From Tupaia tana (taxonomy: Eukaryota; Chordata; Mammalia; Scandentia; Tupaiidae): a stretch of 64,000 nt of DNA. The position numbers and the translations under genes were made by a program. Position 1 is the first letter of the stretch. Each line of letters opens with the position of its first letter. Location of the stretch: NCBI GenBank assembly GCA_026018925.1, contig JAKSZU010000002.1, forward strand, positions 56,015,837 through 56,079,836, read 5' to 3'. Positions 36,200 through 47,832 of this stretch are shown here, piece after piece. Under the pieces are notes generated by a model. That model was given only the letters and a program-made list of their open reading frames with translations. It was not told the origin of the DNA and did not search any database.

Positions 36200-36456
36200 G
36201 GGACCAGCAGATGATGTAATGGTTACATCGTTGGACTCCCACATGGTCAACCACAGTTTGAGTCCCAGGCCCAGCAGCCTGAAACTCATTCCGGGTGTAT
36301 GTGTGTGTACGTGCCCAAAATCCCAGGAAGAGAATGAAGGAGAAGAAACTGTGGCATGGCCATCCTCCCTGGGGGTAATTTCTCGAATTCTATCTCTCTG
36401 TCTCTCTGGTGAGCGATCGTGCCCTGTAGCAAAAATCTCTCTTAAAAAAAAAAAAA
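36200..36456 (+). mobile_element. tRNA-derived SINE, form A
   Basis: Head GGGACCAGCAGATGATGTAA, full form-A body, 13-A tail. GTTTGTGTCC occurs at both ends (36189 and 36457). Confidence 0.92.
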
Positions 36457-36591
36457 GTTTGTGTCCCAAAGTCACATAATGTAACCTTACTTCAAACTGT
36501 CATTAAAATTACATAATAATGCCAACATGTTGAACAACAGCTAGGACCATGGAAGAAGTTTAAAATCTGGCTTGTTAAACATACATTTTTG

Positions 36592-36863
36592 TGGGACCAA
36601 CAGTTAGTGTAATGGCTATGTCACTGGACTCCCATGTAGTCTACAATGGTTCACATTCCGGACCTGGTGGCTTGAAACTCACGCCGGTCATGTGTGCGTG
36701 CATGCCCAAGATACTGAGAGGAGAATGGAGGAGAAGGGATTGCAGCGTGGCCATCCCCCCTGTGGGGTGATCTCTCGCTTTCTGTGTCTCTGTCTCTCTG
36801 TCTGGTGAGCGCATGAGCCCTATAGCAAAAACCTCTTAAAACAAACAAACAAACAAAAAAACC
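36592..36863 (+). mobile_element. tRNA-derived SINE, form A
   Basis: Head GTGGGACCAACAGTTAGTG, decayed B box (GGTTCACATTCC), full body and an (AAAC)n tail. CATACATTT flanks both sides. Confidence 0.92.
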
Positions 36864-36930
36864 CCATACATTTCGAACTACAGAAATGTTCCAATGTTCT
36901 CTTCTTTTGGCAAAAGTAAGGAAAGAAGGA

Positions 36931-37172
36931 CTTTTTTTTTTTTTTCCTTAATTTGCCAGAAGGCATATGGATTTGCTAGAGAGAGGAGAAAAGTGAGAAG
37001 GCACCCTATATGGAGAATGGTCAAGCCTCAAGCCCTTCTCCAGTTCTCCCTCCCTTGGGATTTGGGCATGCCTGCCATTCTGGTGTGTTTCTCAGGATGC
37101 TGGACCAGGACTAGAACCACGTGGCCGGCCATATAGATCAAGCTGCCTTAACCACCATGAGATAGGCTAGCC
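36931..37172 (-). mobile_element. tRNA-derived SINE, form C, degraded
   Basis: In + orientation it reads AATTTGCCAGAAGGCATATG, then CCTCCCTTGGGATTTGGGC, then ACCACGTGGCCGGCCATATA and CCTTAACCACCATGAGATAG. This is the form C order with several deletions. Confidence 0.78.
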
Positions 37173-37553
37173 TACTAAGATAGATTTTTAAAACCCCCAA
37201 TAAATTTTTTTCTTGAGAGTCCATACTTCCAGATAAATTTAGCTATTATAAAAATTTTTCAAAATAAATTTCCAACTTAAGATAAAATTCAATACTTCCC
37301 TTTTAAGGACAGTAGTGATATTTGAAAAAGGGTCAAATAATTATTACCAAAACTTTGATGGCTTCCACTTCTCATCCTTTTCTGTATTACATTCTTGCCT
37401 TTCTTTTAAAGGCCTTTGCCTCTAACAATGCTTACTGAAGCATGATATAGAGAACTTAAAAGACTTTTAAGAAGTGGGAATTCATTTTTACTACATATAT
37501 TAAAATTCTAAGTAAACATCCTGACCTCTGATTTTATGAATATTTCTTTTTAG

Positions 37554-37589
37554 GATGAGACTAAAGCAGCCACAAAAGGGAAAAAAAAG
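37554..37589 (+). other. exon-like motif of 36 bp on the + strand
   Basis: A pyrimidine tract ending TTTCTTTTTAG precedes 36 bp, and a strong donor (AAAAG|GTGAGTT) follows. The 36 bp is open in frame 1 (12 codons, Lys-rich end). It lies antisense to HS3ST5. It could be an exon of an antisense transcript or chance. Confidence 0.25.
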
Positions 37590-37899
37590 GTGAGTTGATT
37601 TAAGAAAAAAGATATTAACTAAACAATGGTGTAGATGATAAGCTATGGAAAAGCTCATGAAAACAGATCACAAACTGCCTTACATTTGAGAACTTCAACT
37701 AGTAGACTTTGGAGAACAGTGATTCATTTCTTGTTGATTGGCTTTATTCTCACTATTTCATTGAGTGTTCTACTTTCCGAGACACTCCTATCTTATTTCT
37801 TTCATATATAAAGCTTTAGGTTTCATGTCTTATCTCTTTCCATAGTTAGAACCATCTTGTTATTCAGAGGGACAGAAATAAAACTATAGCTATATTATA

Positions 37900-37978
37900 T
37901 CGGGTCACTGAAAAGTCATGAAGTATTTTTCTATGCTTTTCTATGCAAAAGTGCACCATGACTTTTCTTACAACCTAG
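37900..37978. mobile_element. 79-bp mariner-type MITE, copy 1
   Basis: TA dinucleotides flank a 79-bp unit with imperfect terminal inverted repeats sharing AAAAGTCATG near each end. The centre TTTCTATGCTTTTCTATGCA matches the copy at 50079 at nearly every position. There is no coding capacity. Confidence 0.8.
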
Positions 37979-40900
37979 TAGTGATAGCTATAAAAATCGT
38001 GTGACAAGCAAGTGTCAATGTGGAATTGAACTCAGTTCTACTGCCTTCTGTTCTGAGTGGTGTATTGGTGAAACATACTAACAGCTAAGGAACTGCGTGT
38101 ATTTAGATACCCAGGAAGCAGACATGTCTTGGATTCATCTCTTGTTACTCATCCTAGGCTAAAGTTAGGTCTCAAGAGACACAAATCCACACTCATCGTC
38201 TCCTTTTTTGAGCATCAGAAGGTGTTTAGATCAGTTGTTTTTGGCACCTTAAGTCCAGGCCCCCTATACCATTTATTCTCTTCATTTTCTCCAGATCTGT
38301 TCAGATTCCGGGTTTCTTAGGGTTGGCCCCAGTTCCCTGGATTCTTTTGAGTCCTACACAATCCTGCACTTAACCCCACTGCAGCAGCTACGCTCGATGT
38401 CCCTAGGCCAGAGCTGATTTTATTCTGGCACTTGACTTGATTTTGTTCAGTTACACGTGAAGCATGAAATATGCAGCTTCTAGCCTTGAAAGGTTAACCT
38501 AACTTCTCCAAAGGCCATTCTAACTTTTAAAAGCTTTTTTTAATTCAGAAAGTTTGAAAAGCTGGCATGTAGGACCAAATACAAAGATAGAACACTTTTG
38601 GTTGAAATTACTCATGTCACAAGACATGGTTGTGTCTGTGAATATCGTCTTCCTCAATAGAGGGTTAATTAACACACAAAACTCCATTTTTGCTATCGTT
38701 TATCCATTCACTTTAAACTTGGTCAGACTTTGGTTCACGTCCTTGAGCTCTGGAAGACTGTCCTCTCACAATTTCTGAGAGCACTTTCAAAGCTCCATAG
38801 GAAAAAAAGCTTGTATTAATGAACTGGAGATTTTTAGTTTTTAAAAAAATGTTCTCTCAGGGAAGTACAAAGTACTCTCATAGCTGTCAATAGAAGCACT
38901 GAGTAATCAGTGGCTAGATTATTTTGGGGTAATTTTAAGGTCAATGGAATAATTGTGAATAAAAGCTTTTGCTTGCTAGAGGGAAAAATATGTTAGGAAA
39001 AAGAAGGCAGTTGCTCAGATTCTATGGATAGTTTCAGGGGAGCTGAAAGGTAGTATAATCCCTTAAAAGTCCTTTTAAATTTTAACTAAAGCCAGGTCAG
39101 TATGATTTTAAGTAAAGGTTGTTTTAGGTAGTATGGTATTTTAGGTTACCACATTGTGGAGTGGTACTGTTAGGTATTACGTGAATAACACATAGGACTT
39201 TCTGCCTAATTGAGAAAAAAGAAATTAGTCCATTTGTGCTGTTTTAAAGATTGTCAGCAAATTTTAGCCATATTTTGTCATAAGATAAGTTTATATTAGT
39301 TGTATCTTTGTTACTGTGATATAATATTGACCATATGTTTATTTATTTGATATTGAATATTCATTTGGTCAAAAAATGTCACATGTTCTTCCTATGGTGA
39401 AATAATGTCATCTTAGAAATTATTTTCAAGAATTAAACTTGGTGAAAACTGGAGATTTCTTGTTCTTGTGGCTTCTACTGAATAGGTTTTCTTTTAGATG
39501 AAAGTTTTCTTTTAGCTATAAATGTGCTATAATAACTTCCTGATCAGGTTTTAAATGTATACACAACTCAGGCAATTCTCTGTATCAATAAATGTTTCCA
39601 TGCAATCCTATATGCATTTTCTGCCTTGTCTGGACATAATTCTCATTATACAATTATACAGAGTATTTTGAGAAAACATTCCTTTTTGTCAGAAAACTGT
39701 TTTAGTGAAATCAAATTAAAATTGCATCGAAGATACAGATTTATGAAATAGGTCGCGTGTGTGTTCTTTTACAAATGGATTTGACTCTTTATGGCTTTAG
39801 CAAAATTTACATTGATTAACCAGTAAGCTGTAACGTTGTTTTCCATCTGGACTGAACAAATCAATTTTGCTTAACACGCTAAGTTTTCTTGACTTTGGGG
39901 TGTTCAGGGTAAGTAGATATTATGGTGCCTGTGGGAAAACACTACACTTGTAATTAAGCTAAGGAGGTAATTTCATGAAAAGAAGGAGAAGAAAATAGGG
40001 TAAAGTTTCCAGGACAATGAGATTCCTAGAAATGCAAGAACTGTCCCTATGTGAATGAAATAAATTACATTATCATCCATCATATGATTAAGAGTAGCCA
40101 TCTTTCGGTTAAAATAAGCCTATCGAATGAAATGATAAAATACCATCATTTAAGAGAGGGATAACAAATTAAGAAACACTATTAACAAGAGACCTTGTGG
40201 AGAATTGGCATTCCATAAATGTTCCATGAATGAGTAAAAAAGATCTATGGAAAAGATATTATCTTTGCCCATTTGCAATATGTTCTATATATTTGTACTT
40301 TTCTATAAATAACAGCACAGAGTGAAAACTACGTATAATAGGCATACATCCATATTTTAAAAAACCTGTATCTATAACTCTCTCTTTTGTGTTGCACATG
40401 AAAACGAGCTGTTGTTTTGTGGCAACTGTAGTAAAATGACTGCCCAGAAGTTGGTGTTCTACTGGTAAGGGAAAATATTTAGGATGGAATTGAAACTTTC
40501 CTTCTGAAAAATTTTTTTTTTTTGCTGGTTTAGAGTTAAAGCTTACACCATTACTACAATCACCTATTCCTGTAGTGTGTTATGTGTTAATAATCACATG
40601 TAATTATAAAATATCTGTACACTGTAAAAGTTGAAAATGAAAACAAGGTTTTGAGAAAGTATACAATAATCTTCTGTTGGAGACAAGATACCAAGTAAGA
40701 TATAAATTCTATAAGATTGCTCTCTATCTTACCAAATCTCAACATTTCATGGTGCTAAAATTAGAAGATAGCATATTTTAAAAAATCTATTAGGTCCATG
40801 TCAGGAACCACACAAAAAAGACTTGTGTTGGAAATGATAATGAGAAATAACAGAAAGCAAACCTACATTCTATTCTCCACCAAAGTCCAAATTACTTACT

Positions 40901-41584
40901 AAAATTGAGTAAGGAATTAAGAGGCATCACCACATTTTCCTGTTTTTTTTTTTTTTCTCCCTCTCCATGAGTTTCAAGTCCTGCCTTTTGATAAAGAAAA
41001 ATAGGAAAACATTTAAAAATAAGACATCATGAGCAAGTAGAGTTTGATCCCAGGAAGTGTTTGACATCTGAAAATCAGGTAATGTAACTCAACAGACTGT
41101 TAGACTAAAAAAGAAAAAAAGAGTATGATAATCTCAATAGATGTTAAGAAAGTATTTGACAAAATCTAAGATACATTCCTGATGGAAACTCTTAGCAGAT
41201 GAGGAACTGAAGATAATTTTCTCTAATAAAGTTTATCTATAAAAAACCTACAGCTAACACCATACCTAATGACAAAAGGCTTAATAATCCCCCCCCCTAA
41301 AATCAGGAACAAAAATTAGAATGTCTGTTCTTATCACTTCTGTTGAACATGATGTTAGTAGTTCTCGCCAGTTGCAATGGGCAAAAGAAAGGAAAGATAG
41401 CCTGGCAAGGCAGAGGTATGATGGTTTTCATTTGCAGATGACATGATCATGTAGAAAGACTGATGGAATCTATGAAAATGCAATGTGGATAAGTGAATTT
41501 TGTTAGGTTGTAGAATGTAAGATCAATATATAAAACTCAGTTGTATTTTTATATACAAAAGGACATTTTAAAAGTTCGTGGTTA

Positions 41585-41815
41585 GGGCTGAACAGGTGTT
41601 GCAGCAGTTGCATGGAACATTATGTGAGGCTGATTCACATGGGAAGGTTTCAGACTGTCAGAAACCTCCCTGAGTATGTTGGGCACACACATGCCTATGG
41701 TCCAGAGCTGGTTGAGGCTGGAGGCTGGGGATTAACTCTACTGGGGATGCGGTTTCTCTTCTCTTCCTTTTTCTGTCTCTCTTTCTCATGGAGGACATAA
41801 ATAAGTAAACTTATA
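41585..41815 (+). mobile_element. tRNA-SINE-like insertion of a different type
   Basis: It starts AGGGCTGAACAGGTGTTGC, passes through GATTCACATGGGAAGG and GGGCACACACATGCC, and ends in a CTTCTCTTCC/CTGTCTCTC tract with an AATAAGTAAA tail. The layout is like the other SINEs, but the sequence is too diverged for forms A-C. It interrupts L1 ORF2 DNA. Confidence 0.55.
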
Positions 41816-42040
41816 AAATAGTTTGTACAAATTGAAATCAAAGAAGACCCAATAATAAATGGAATAATATATCTTATTCATAGATTGGGAAACTCAATAT
41901 TATTAAGCTGTCAACTTTCTCTAAATTGGTTTATGAATTCAATATAAGTCTAGTTAATATTCCAGCAGGCATTTTTTTTGGATATAGATTGACAGGGGAT
42001 TCTAAAATTCATATAGAAATCCATAGGTTCGAGAACAGCC

Positions 42041-42256
42041 CTTCTTCAAGAGACAGACAGCTCCATGGCTCCTGCGATCTAGGCATTTTGGGAGAAAGGA
42101 AGATGTCCCACTGAAAACTGGGCCTCCAGCATACAAAACCCATGTGCCCTTCTTCAAGAGACAGACAGCGCCATGGCTCCTGTGATCTAGCCATTTTGGG
42201 AGAAAGGAAGACGTCCCACTGAAAACTGGGCCTCCAGCATACAAAACCTGCGTGAT
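42041..42256 (+). repeat. two tandem 108-bp 5' monomers of the ORF1-only element
   Basis: The unit starts CTTCTTCAAGAGACAGACAG at 42041 and again at 42149, with about 9 differences in 108 bp, most at the last ten bases. Tandem 5' monomers act as promoters in mouse L1, and a promoter role is likely here by analogy. The ten bases at 42031-42040 may be the stub of a third. Confidence 0.88.
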
Positions 42257-42328
42257 TGAACTTCCACGTTTGGGAAGAAACCGACCATCCACCAGATGAC
42301 TAGAAATCACTGCAGGGCCATAAGAAAT

Positions 42329-43284
42329 ATGGGGAAGCAGGAAAATACCTCTTCCACAAGGGAAACGGATAGCTCCTCTTCATCCACACACAGTTCAATG
42401 GAAATCATGGAAATGTCTGATAAAGAATTCAGAACATTCATAATGGCAAAGATATCAGAGATGGAAGAGCAGAGAGACAAGGAACTGCTGAAGAGGAAGG
42501 AGAAAGGAGTTGAGTTCCAGGAGGTGAGGAAATTCATGCAAGATCTAAAAGAGGAATTTCACACTTTACAAAAGAATCAGATGGAACTGTTAGAGATGAA
42601 GGCTATAATACAAGAAGTCAAAATCTCCCTTGAAAGTATTAAAAACAGATTAGATCATACAGAAAATAGAATCTCTAGTGTAGAAGAGAAAATGGCTGGC
42701 CTAGAAAAATCCACCATGAGGACTGAGAAAATGGCCCAAAAATTTGAGAATAATATGCGAGAAGTGCTAGATATAATTAAACGTCCAAACATCCGGATAA
42801 TAGGCATCCCAGAGGGTGAAGAGACTCATAAGGGTATTGATAATCTATTCCATGAAATCCTGCAAGAAAACTTTCCAAACCTGGAGAGGCACTCAAAGAT
42901 TCAGTCCCAAGAAATACAGAGGACCCCAAATAGAATCAACCCAAGAAGATCTTCTCCAAGACACATTATAGCCAGATTGACCAAAACCACAAAGACAAGA
43001 TACTAAGACTGGCAAGAGAAAAAGGGCAATTTACCTACAAAGGGTATCCCATCAGACTAACGGCAGACCTCTCATCGGAAACAATGCGAGCGAGGAGAGA
43101 ATGGGAAAATATATTCAAAGTATTAAGGGAAAAGCAATTTCAACCGAGAATTCTGTACCCAGCAAGGTTATCGTTTATTTGGGAAGAAAAGACACGAACT
43201 TTCCCAGATAAACAAAACCTGAAAGAATTTACCAGCACCAAACCAGAACTCCAAGAAGTTCTTAAGGGAGTGCTATGTCAGTAA
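42329..43284 (+). pseudogene. L1 ORF1 (RNA-binding chaperone) with one frameshift
   Basis: ORF1p is the trimeric nucleic-acid chaperone of L1 particles. The likely start is ATG 42329 (MGKQENTSS). An earlier in-frame ATG at 42296 adds 11 residues that do not look like L1. A Ser/Thr-rich N-terminus is followed by a long Lys/Glu coiled coil (about residues 40-140). Then comes the RRM region with RPNIRIIGIPEGEE and QRTPNRINPRRSSPRH. Near 42985-42995 the frame shifts, apparently by a small insertion in an ACCACAAAG stretch, giving TAA at 43004. The C-terminal domain goes on in another frame (ARREWENIF...LQEVLKGVLCQ) to TAA 43284. About 317 residues in all, slightly shorter than the human protein. 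No other disabling change is seen, so the copy is fairly young. Confidence 0.85.
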
Positions 43285-44740
43285 AATTAAATGCAGACAC
43301 ACAGAAATAAGAGTTCAAAAACTAAGAAAATGGGCAACTTAATTGTAGGGACAATGTTTGGAGATGAATGTTATATCCCAGAATTCAATCTGGAAGATCG
43401 AACCTTAACAGAAGAAAGATTAAGTACATGAGACTGAACCGATGAAACAACATTCTGTGACTTGACTGAATTATTGCTGCTTTTCTCCTAAGCTTTGTTT
43501 TCCGGTTTTAAAGGATTTTTGTCCTGTCTTGAGCTGTTGATAGGTGCATGTACCTACTATTTGAACAGAATACTAACCTGTTTCTAGGCTTTAAGTTTCA
43601 AGGAAATATCATTACCAGTTCAAAACTACTCTTCTTGAAATTACCTGCTGAAAATAGTTAGATTACTTATGATATTGTGTGATCAACAAAATGTTGGGGA
43701 AAAAGGAATGGAAGACAACTGTATATAGCAGAGACAGTGTAATAAGAGAGTGGGAAAGGGCAGAGGGTCAAACATGGGGTAAAAAACATATATATATACG
43801 TATACATATGTATGAAAGTAGAAATGGAATATTATTGATAATAACATGCATGATTAAGCCACTATGCAGTTTATTCTAGGTGGGAAACCACATTTAGTAC
43901 GTTGTGATGATGCTCAGGGAATGAATGTTAAATAATTAAAAAAAAAAGTTGCAGGAGAAAAAAAACCCGGTAAAACTGTTCGTATTGAAATTAAAAAAAA
44001 ATGCATATTTGATGACTGCAGTAAGCTATATAGCCCCAGCTGGGTACTACTTTATAATATGTTCATTCTACTCATTGGGGTTTATGCCTACAGTCAGACT
44101 TGGGTTCATGTATAGGTATGTATCAGCTGTGCTAGCTATTGGATATATTTAGACTAATTAAGTTCATTAGCAAATCAATTAAATGGGGGGGGGGAGGCAT
44201 AGAAAGCAACCATGGATACCAGAGACAATGTGGGAGGAGGGTGGGACATGGCAGAGGGTGAGGGATACGGAATCAAGGATGGCAAAACAAAAAACAAAGT
44301 ACACAAGACATAAGAATTGGAAAATTATTTGCTGAAAACATGTATGTTGATGTGCTTGATTGAGCCAATACACAGTGTATTTTGGATGGAAAATTCATTT
44401 GTATGCTGTAAGGATGTATAGTGAATTAATGTAAAAAAATAAATAAATTTGAAGAGAAAAAAAAAGAAATCCATAGGTTCTACAATAACTGAAGTAAATT
44501 TGAAAAAGAAGAATCAGGTTGGAGGATTGATATTAATTGATTTCAAGACATAACAAAGCAATATTAATAAAGTATGGCTTTGGCATAAGGATAGGAAACT
44601 AAATCAATGGAACAGGAGAGAGTCCAAGAAAGAACCCCACGTCTACGGGGACTTATTCTTTGTGACCAAGGTACAAAAGCAATTCAGTGAAGAAATGACT
44701 ATGTTTGCAACAAGTAGTGCTAAAGCAACTGGACAGACAT

Positions 44741-44771
44741 ATGCAAAAAAAAAAAAAAAAAAAAAAAAAAG
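44741..44771 (+). repeat. A-run inside the old L1
   Basis: An uninterrupted run of about 27 A after ATATGC. No duplication flanks it, so it may be an expansion rather than an insertion tail. Confidence 0.8.
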
Positions 44772-44998
44772 ACCTGGAATCCATATGTTGTATCAGCTCA
44801 AAATGGATCATGGACATAATGCACAACCTAAAATTATAAACCTACCAAAAAGAAAGGATCAGAAAAAAAATTGGGTTTCATTTATACAACATTATAGAAA
44901 GTGATTTCTAATTGACCATAACAGAAAGCAGGTCAGAGTTTGCTTGGGACAGGTGTCAGGGGTAGAGAGATGTGTTAGGTGGGAAGGTACATAGGAGT

Positions 44999-44999
<1 letters not shown>

Positions 45000-45037
<38 letters not shown>
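45000..45037. repeat. (GT)n microsatellite
   Basis: About 17 GT units inside the old L1 3' UTR region. Confidence 0.92.
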
Positions 45038-45039
<2 letters not shown>

Positions 45040-46539
45040 CACACAGATGTATGAAAAGGTATAGATAGATAGGCTAGGTCCAACGAAGAGAGGGAAACAA
45101 CACAGTAATTCAATAGACAAAGCGTAATAGAAATAATTACTAGTTATCATAAGAGATTGGAGTAACCAGGAATTGGCTAATGGGTAAAAAGAGTTCTATG
45201 GGAATAGCTGAGAGAAGGAGCAAGTATCACCCCAACACTTGAGATGGAGCACTTGCAGAAAAGCTCCTGCTGCTCACCTACCCTTCTGCCCAGAAAAGGC
45301 TGAGATACAGACCTTACTGGAGAGGGCACAGCCTTGGCTACCTGGAAAGCCAAGGTGGTTGCTGTGGTGCAGCCCTGGCACAGGTTGCCTGAAACCTGCC
45401 TTGTAGGGCCAGGAGAGCTGGTCACAGGAAGTGCCTCACCAGAGGCGCTCGCCTATGAACATGATGAGGGGGCCCTGTAGGAAGCACCTGGTGCTGCCGG
45501 GACATGCAGAAACCTGGCACTGCTGAAGCAGCCCATGCTACAAGAGCCTGTCCGGTGCACAGGAACCCAGAAGCAAAACCCTTTCCTCTCACAATAGCTC
45601 TCCAGCACCCCCAAAGACAAAGCTTAACACATTGCTAGCGTAAACGAAAGATACTTACAGGGCCTAGTTATGTTTTTATTGAGCAGACAAAAAGGATGCA
45701 CTTGGAACTGAGAGGTGAAAACTTAGTAACTGGCACAAAAGGAATGACAGAAGCAAAAAAGCATAAGGACTTTTTTTGGGGTTAAATGTATGTCCATTAT
45801 CTTGATTATAGTGATAATTTCACAGGGATATACATATATCAAAACTTATTGAATGGTACACTTAAAATATGTGCAGTTTACTGCGCGTTAATTATAACTC
45901 AATAAAGCTGTTAAAAATATTTATCCGATTATTTTACTACTGTCCTAACAAAAGAATCTCTTTAACTGCTTAGGGGCTTAAGTGGAAGGTACTTACTTGT
46001 GTCTATGTATGTATACATGTACGCAAATTTGTATTCTTTTACCCAAGAAAAGACAAAATTTCTGTCCATTAAGGACGCCTTGCCTTACTCAGAGTGAAAT
46101 GCCTTAAGGCTCTACCTGCAGATTTACTTTAAATTCACTTAAGGAGTCTCATTAAAATAAGGAATTTCACCTCCACCTGCTGGCCCAGTGGTACCAGAGA
46201 TGATCCAATCCTCCCTTGCCAAAATCCAGTGGTTCAAGGGCTGAGGGTGGACATTCTCAGGGCCAGCCTTAACTGAGATTTGGTGCCCACGAGCACCGTC
46301 TGGCTACAGCACAACACTCCTTCTTTCCCTCTCCAGCCATGTCTTGCTTCCTGGTTTGATTGAGTATTCCAGGACCCTTATAGCACCTGCTCTCTGTGAC
46401 GACCTGGTCTATGGCTGCTGTTCATGTGAAGATATATAGATCAGATATTGAGTTTGCTAACTTTGCAATCTTAGAAAGTAATGATTGTCTTCCTCCCCAG
46501 TCTCCTCTATATCAAAGAGTAATCTTGCATAACTTTAAT

Positions 46540-46660
46540 ATTTATTCAGCACCTACTATATGCAGGCATTGTGTTAGTTACTGAGGTTATAAGAACAAAT
46601 AATGCAGTCTTTGTGCTCATGGTTTACATTTTAGTAGAAATTACAAAAAACATAAATGAA
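46540..46660 (+). repeat. ancient dispersed mammalian repeat, type unsure
   Basis: 'TTCAGCACCTACTATATGCA', 'GGCATTGTGTTAGTTACTG' and 'GTGCTCATGGTTTACA' match a common old repeat. A weak L2-like phrase follows at 46755 (AGCTCCTTGAGGGCAG). Confidence 0.45.
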
Positions 46661-47182
46661 AATCCCAACTTAGCTAGACTTATATCATGATTACATAAAT
46701 ATATTGTGGTGATTTCTCTTTCGACATGCCCTATCATTCCTCAAACCAGAATTATTGTAAGCTCCTTGAGGGCAGCTCAAATGCACCATGGCACTGCCAT
46801 TTACACATACACACCTATACAGGCAAAATATTCATCCCTTTGGATAACTTCTGGATATGTAAGTGCTTATTGGAGAAATAATTTATTTTTCCCTTAGCCT
46901 CCTTTAATCTGTCTAAAAGTAATTAAAATAGTATTGAAATATATTACTCTGACCTAGAGTTATTGTTTTATTTCCCTGCCACTGTCACTACTGCTTGCAC
47001 AAAAAGAATCCAAGCTGGATGTTTTTTAAAGGGCACCTGAGGTGGGGTAGGGAGGGGAGGTATATATCAATGATCAATTAAGTCAATAAATAGAATATGT
47101 TTTTGAACATGACTTTGTGCCTAGTATTAGGGCTATTTGTAAGGATGTGTAAGAATTCAGTTTATCCTGTGGGCCTTAAATT

Positions 47183-47832
47183 ATTATTATTTTAAAACTT
47201 TATTTAAATTTATTTGTTTACATTCATTCACTGTACATCATTACAGCAAACAAAATGAGATTTCCCATCCAGAATACACTGTATATTGGCTCAATCAAGC
47301 ACATCAACATACGTGTTATTGTCAACAAATAATTTTCCATTTCTTATTTCCTATATATTTTGTTATTTTTGCCATCCTTGAGTCCCTATCTCTCACCCTC
47401 TGCTGTGTCTCACCCTCCTCCCACACTGTCTCTGGTATCCATGGTTGCCTTCTATGCCTTTCCCCCCCACTTTATTTATTCGCTAATGAACTTAATTAAT
47501 CTAAATACTTCCAATAGCAAGCACAGCTGATATATACATATCCATGAACACAAGTCTGCCTTTAGGCATAAAACTCAGTGAATAGAATGAACATACTATG
47601 AAGTAGCGCCTTGCTGGGACTATATAGCTTACTGCAGTCATCAAATACACATTTTTTTTTAATTTCAAGAAAAATAGTTTTCGTGTTTTCTCCTTAAACT
47701 TTTTTAAAAATTAATTAATTTACCTTCATCCCCTAATCATCGTCACAGCATACAAAAAGTGGTTTCCCATCCAGAATATACTGCATAGTGGCTTAATCAT
47801 GTATGTTATCATCAATAATTTTTCATTTCTAG

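Larger units (their letters stand above)
37173..41025. other. intronic DNA almost free of lineage SINEs
   Basis: It contains the MITE at 37900-37978 and the exon-like motif at 37554-37589. The rest is AT-rich single-copy DNA with T runs near 40507 and 40951. No gene recognised. Confidence 0.5.
42031..44464 (+). mobile_element. ORF1-only L1 retrotransposon (HAL1-like)
   Basis: A 2,434-bp insertion in the old L1, bounded by the perfect 16-bp duplication AGAAATCCATAGGTTC (42015-42030 and 44465-44480) and ending in a poly(A) tail. Parts in order: two 108-bp monomers (42041-42256), a short leader, an ORF1 pseudogene (42329-43284), about 400 bp of unmatched sequence, and a 3' region of two related modules (about 43679-43940 and 44193-44450). 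There is no trace of endonuclease or reverse-transcriptase coding. HAL1 elements of placental mammals have this plan and a similar 2.5-kb length. It would need an L1 ORF2 protein in trans to move. Confidence 0.82.
41026..45920 (+). mobile_element. old L1 LINE, ORF2 C-terminal part and 3' UTR, interrupted
   Basis: Translated pieces follow L1 ORF2 order: the reverse-transcriptase region with 'FDKI'-type and 'AFDKI' remnants near 41150, the 'TYDKRLN' and GT(K)-type segment near 41260-41330, and further downstream conserved ORF2 DNA near 41860-42010 and 44481-44900. The end 'GGTACACTTAAAATATGTGC' and 'ACTCAATAAAGCTG' (about 45855-45910) is typical of an L1M 3' end. Frames are broken throughout. 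A SINE-like unit (41585-41815) and the ORF1-only element (42031-44464) are inserted in it, and 44741-44771 is an A-run. The 3' UTR part at 45160-45740 also looks like ancient L1M-associated sequence. Confidence 0.8.

Noticed and set aside
42002..42310. 102-codon minus-strand frame with an internal repeat
   Set aside because: It is the reverse reading of the two 108-bp monomers of the ORF1-only element; the repeat is explained by them.
45177..45425. 82-codon minus-strand frame
   Set aside because: Lies in old L1-associated 3' UTR sequence; no protein-like features.
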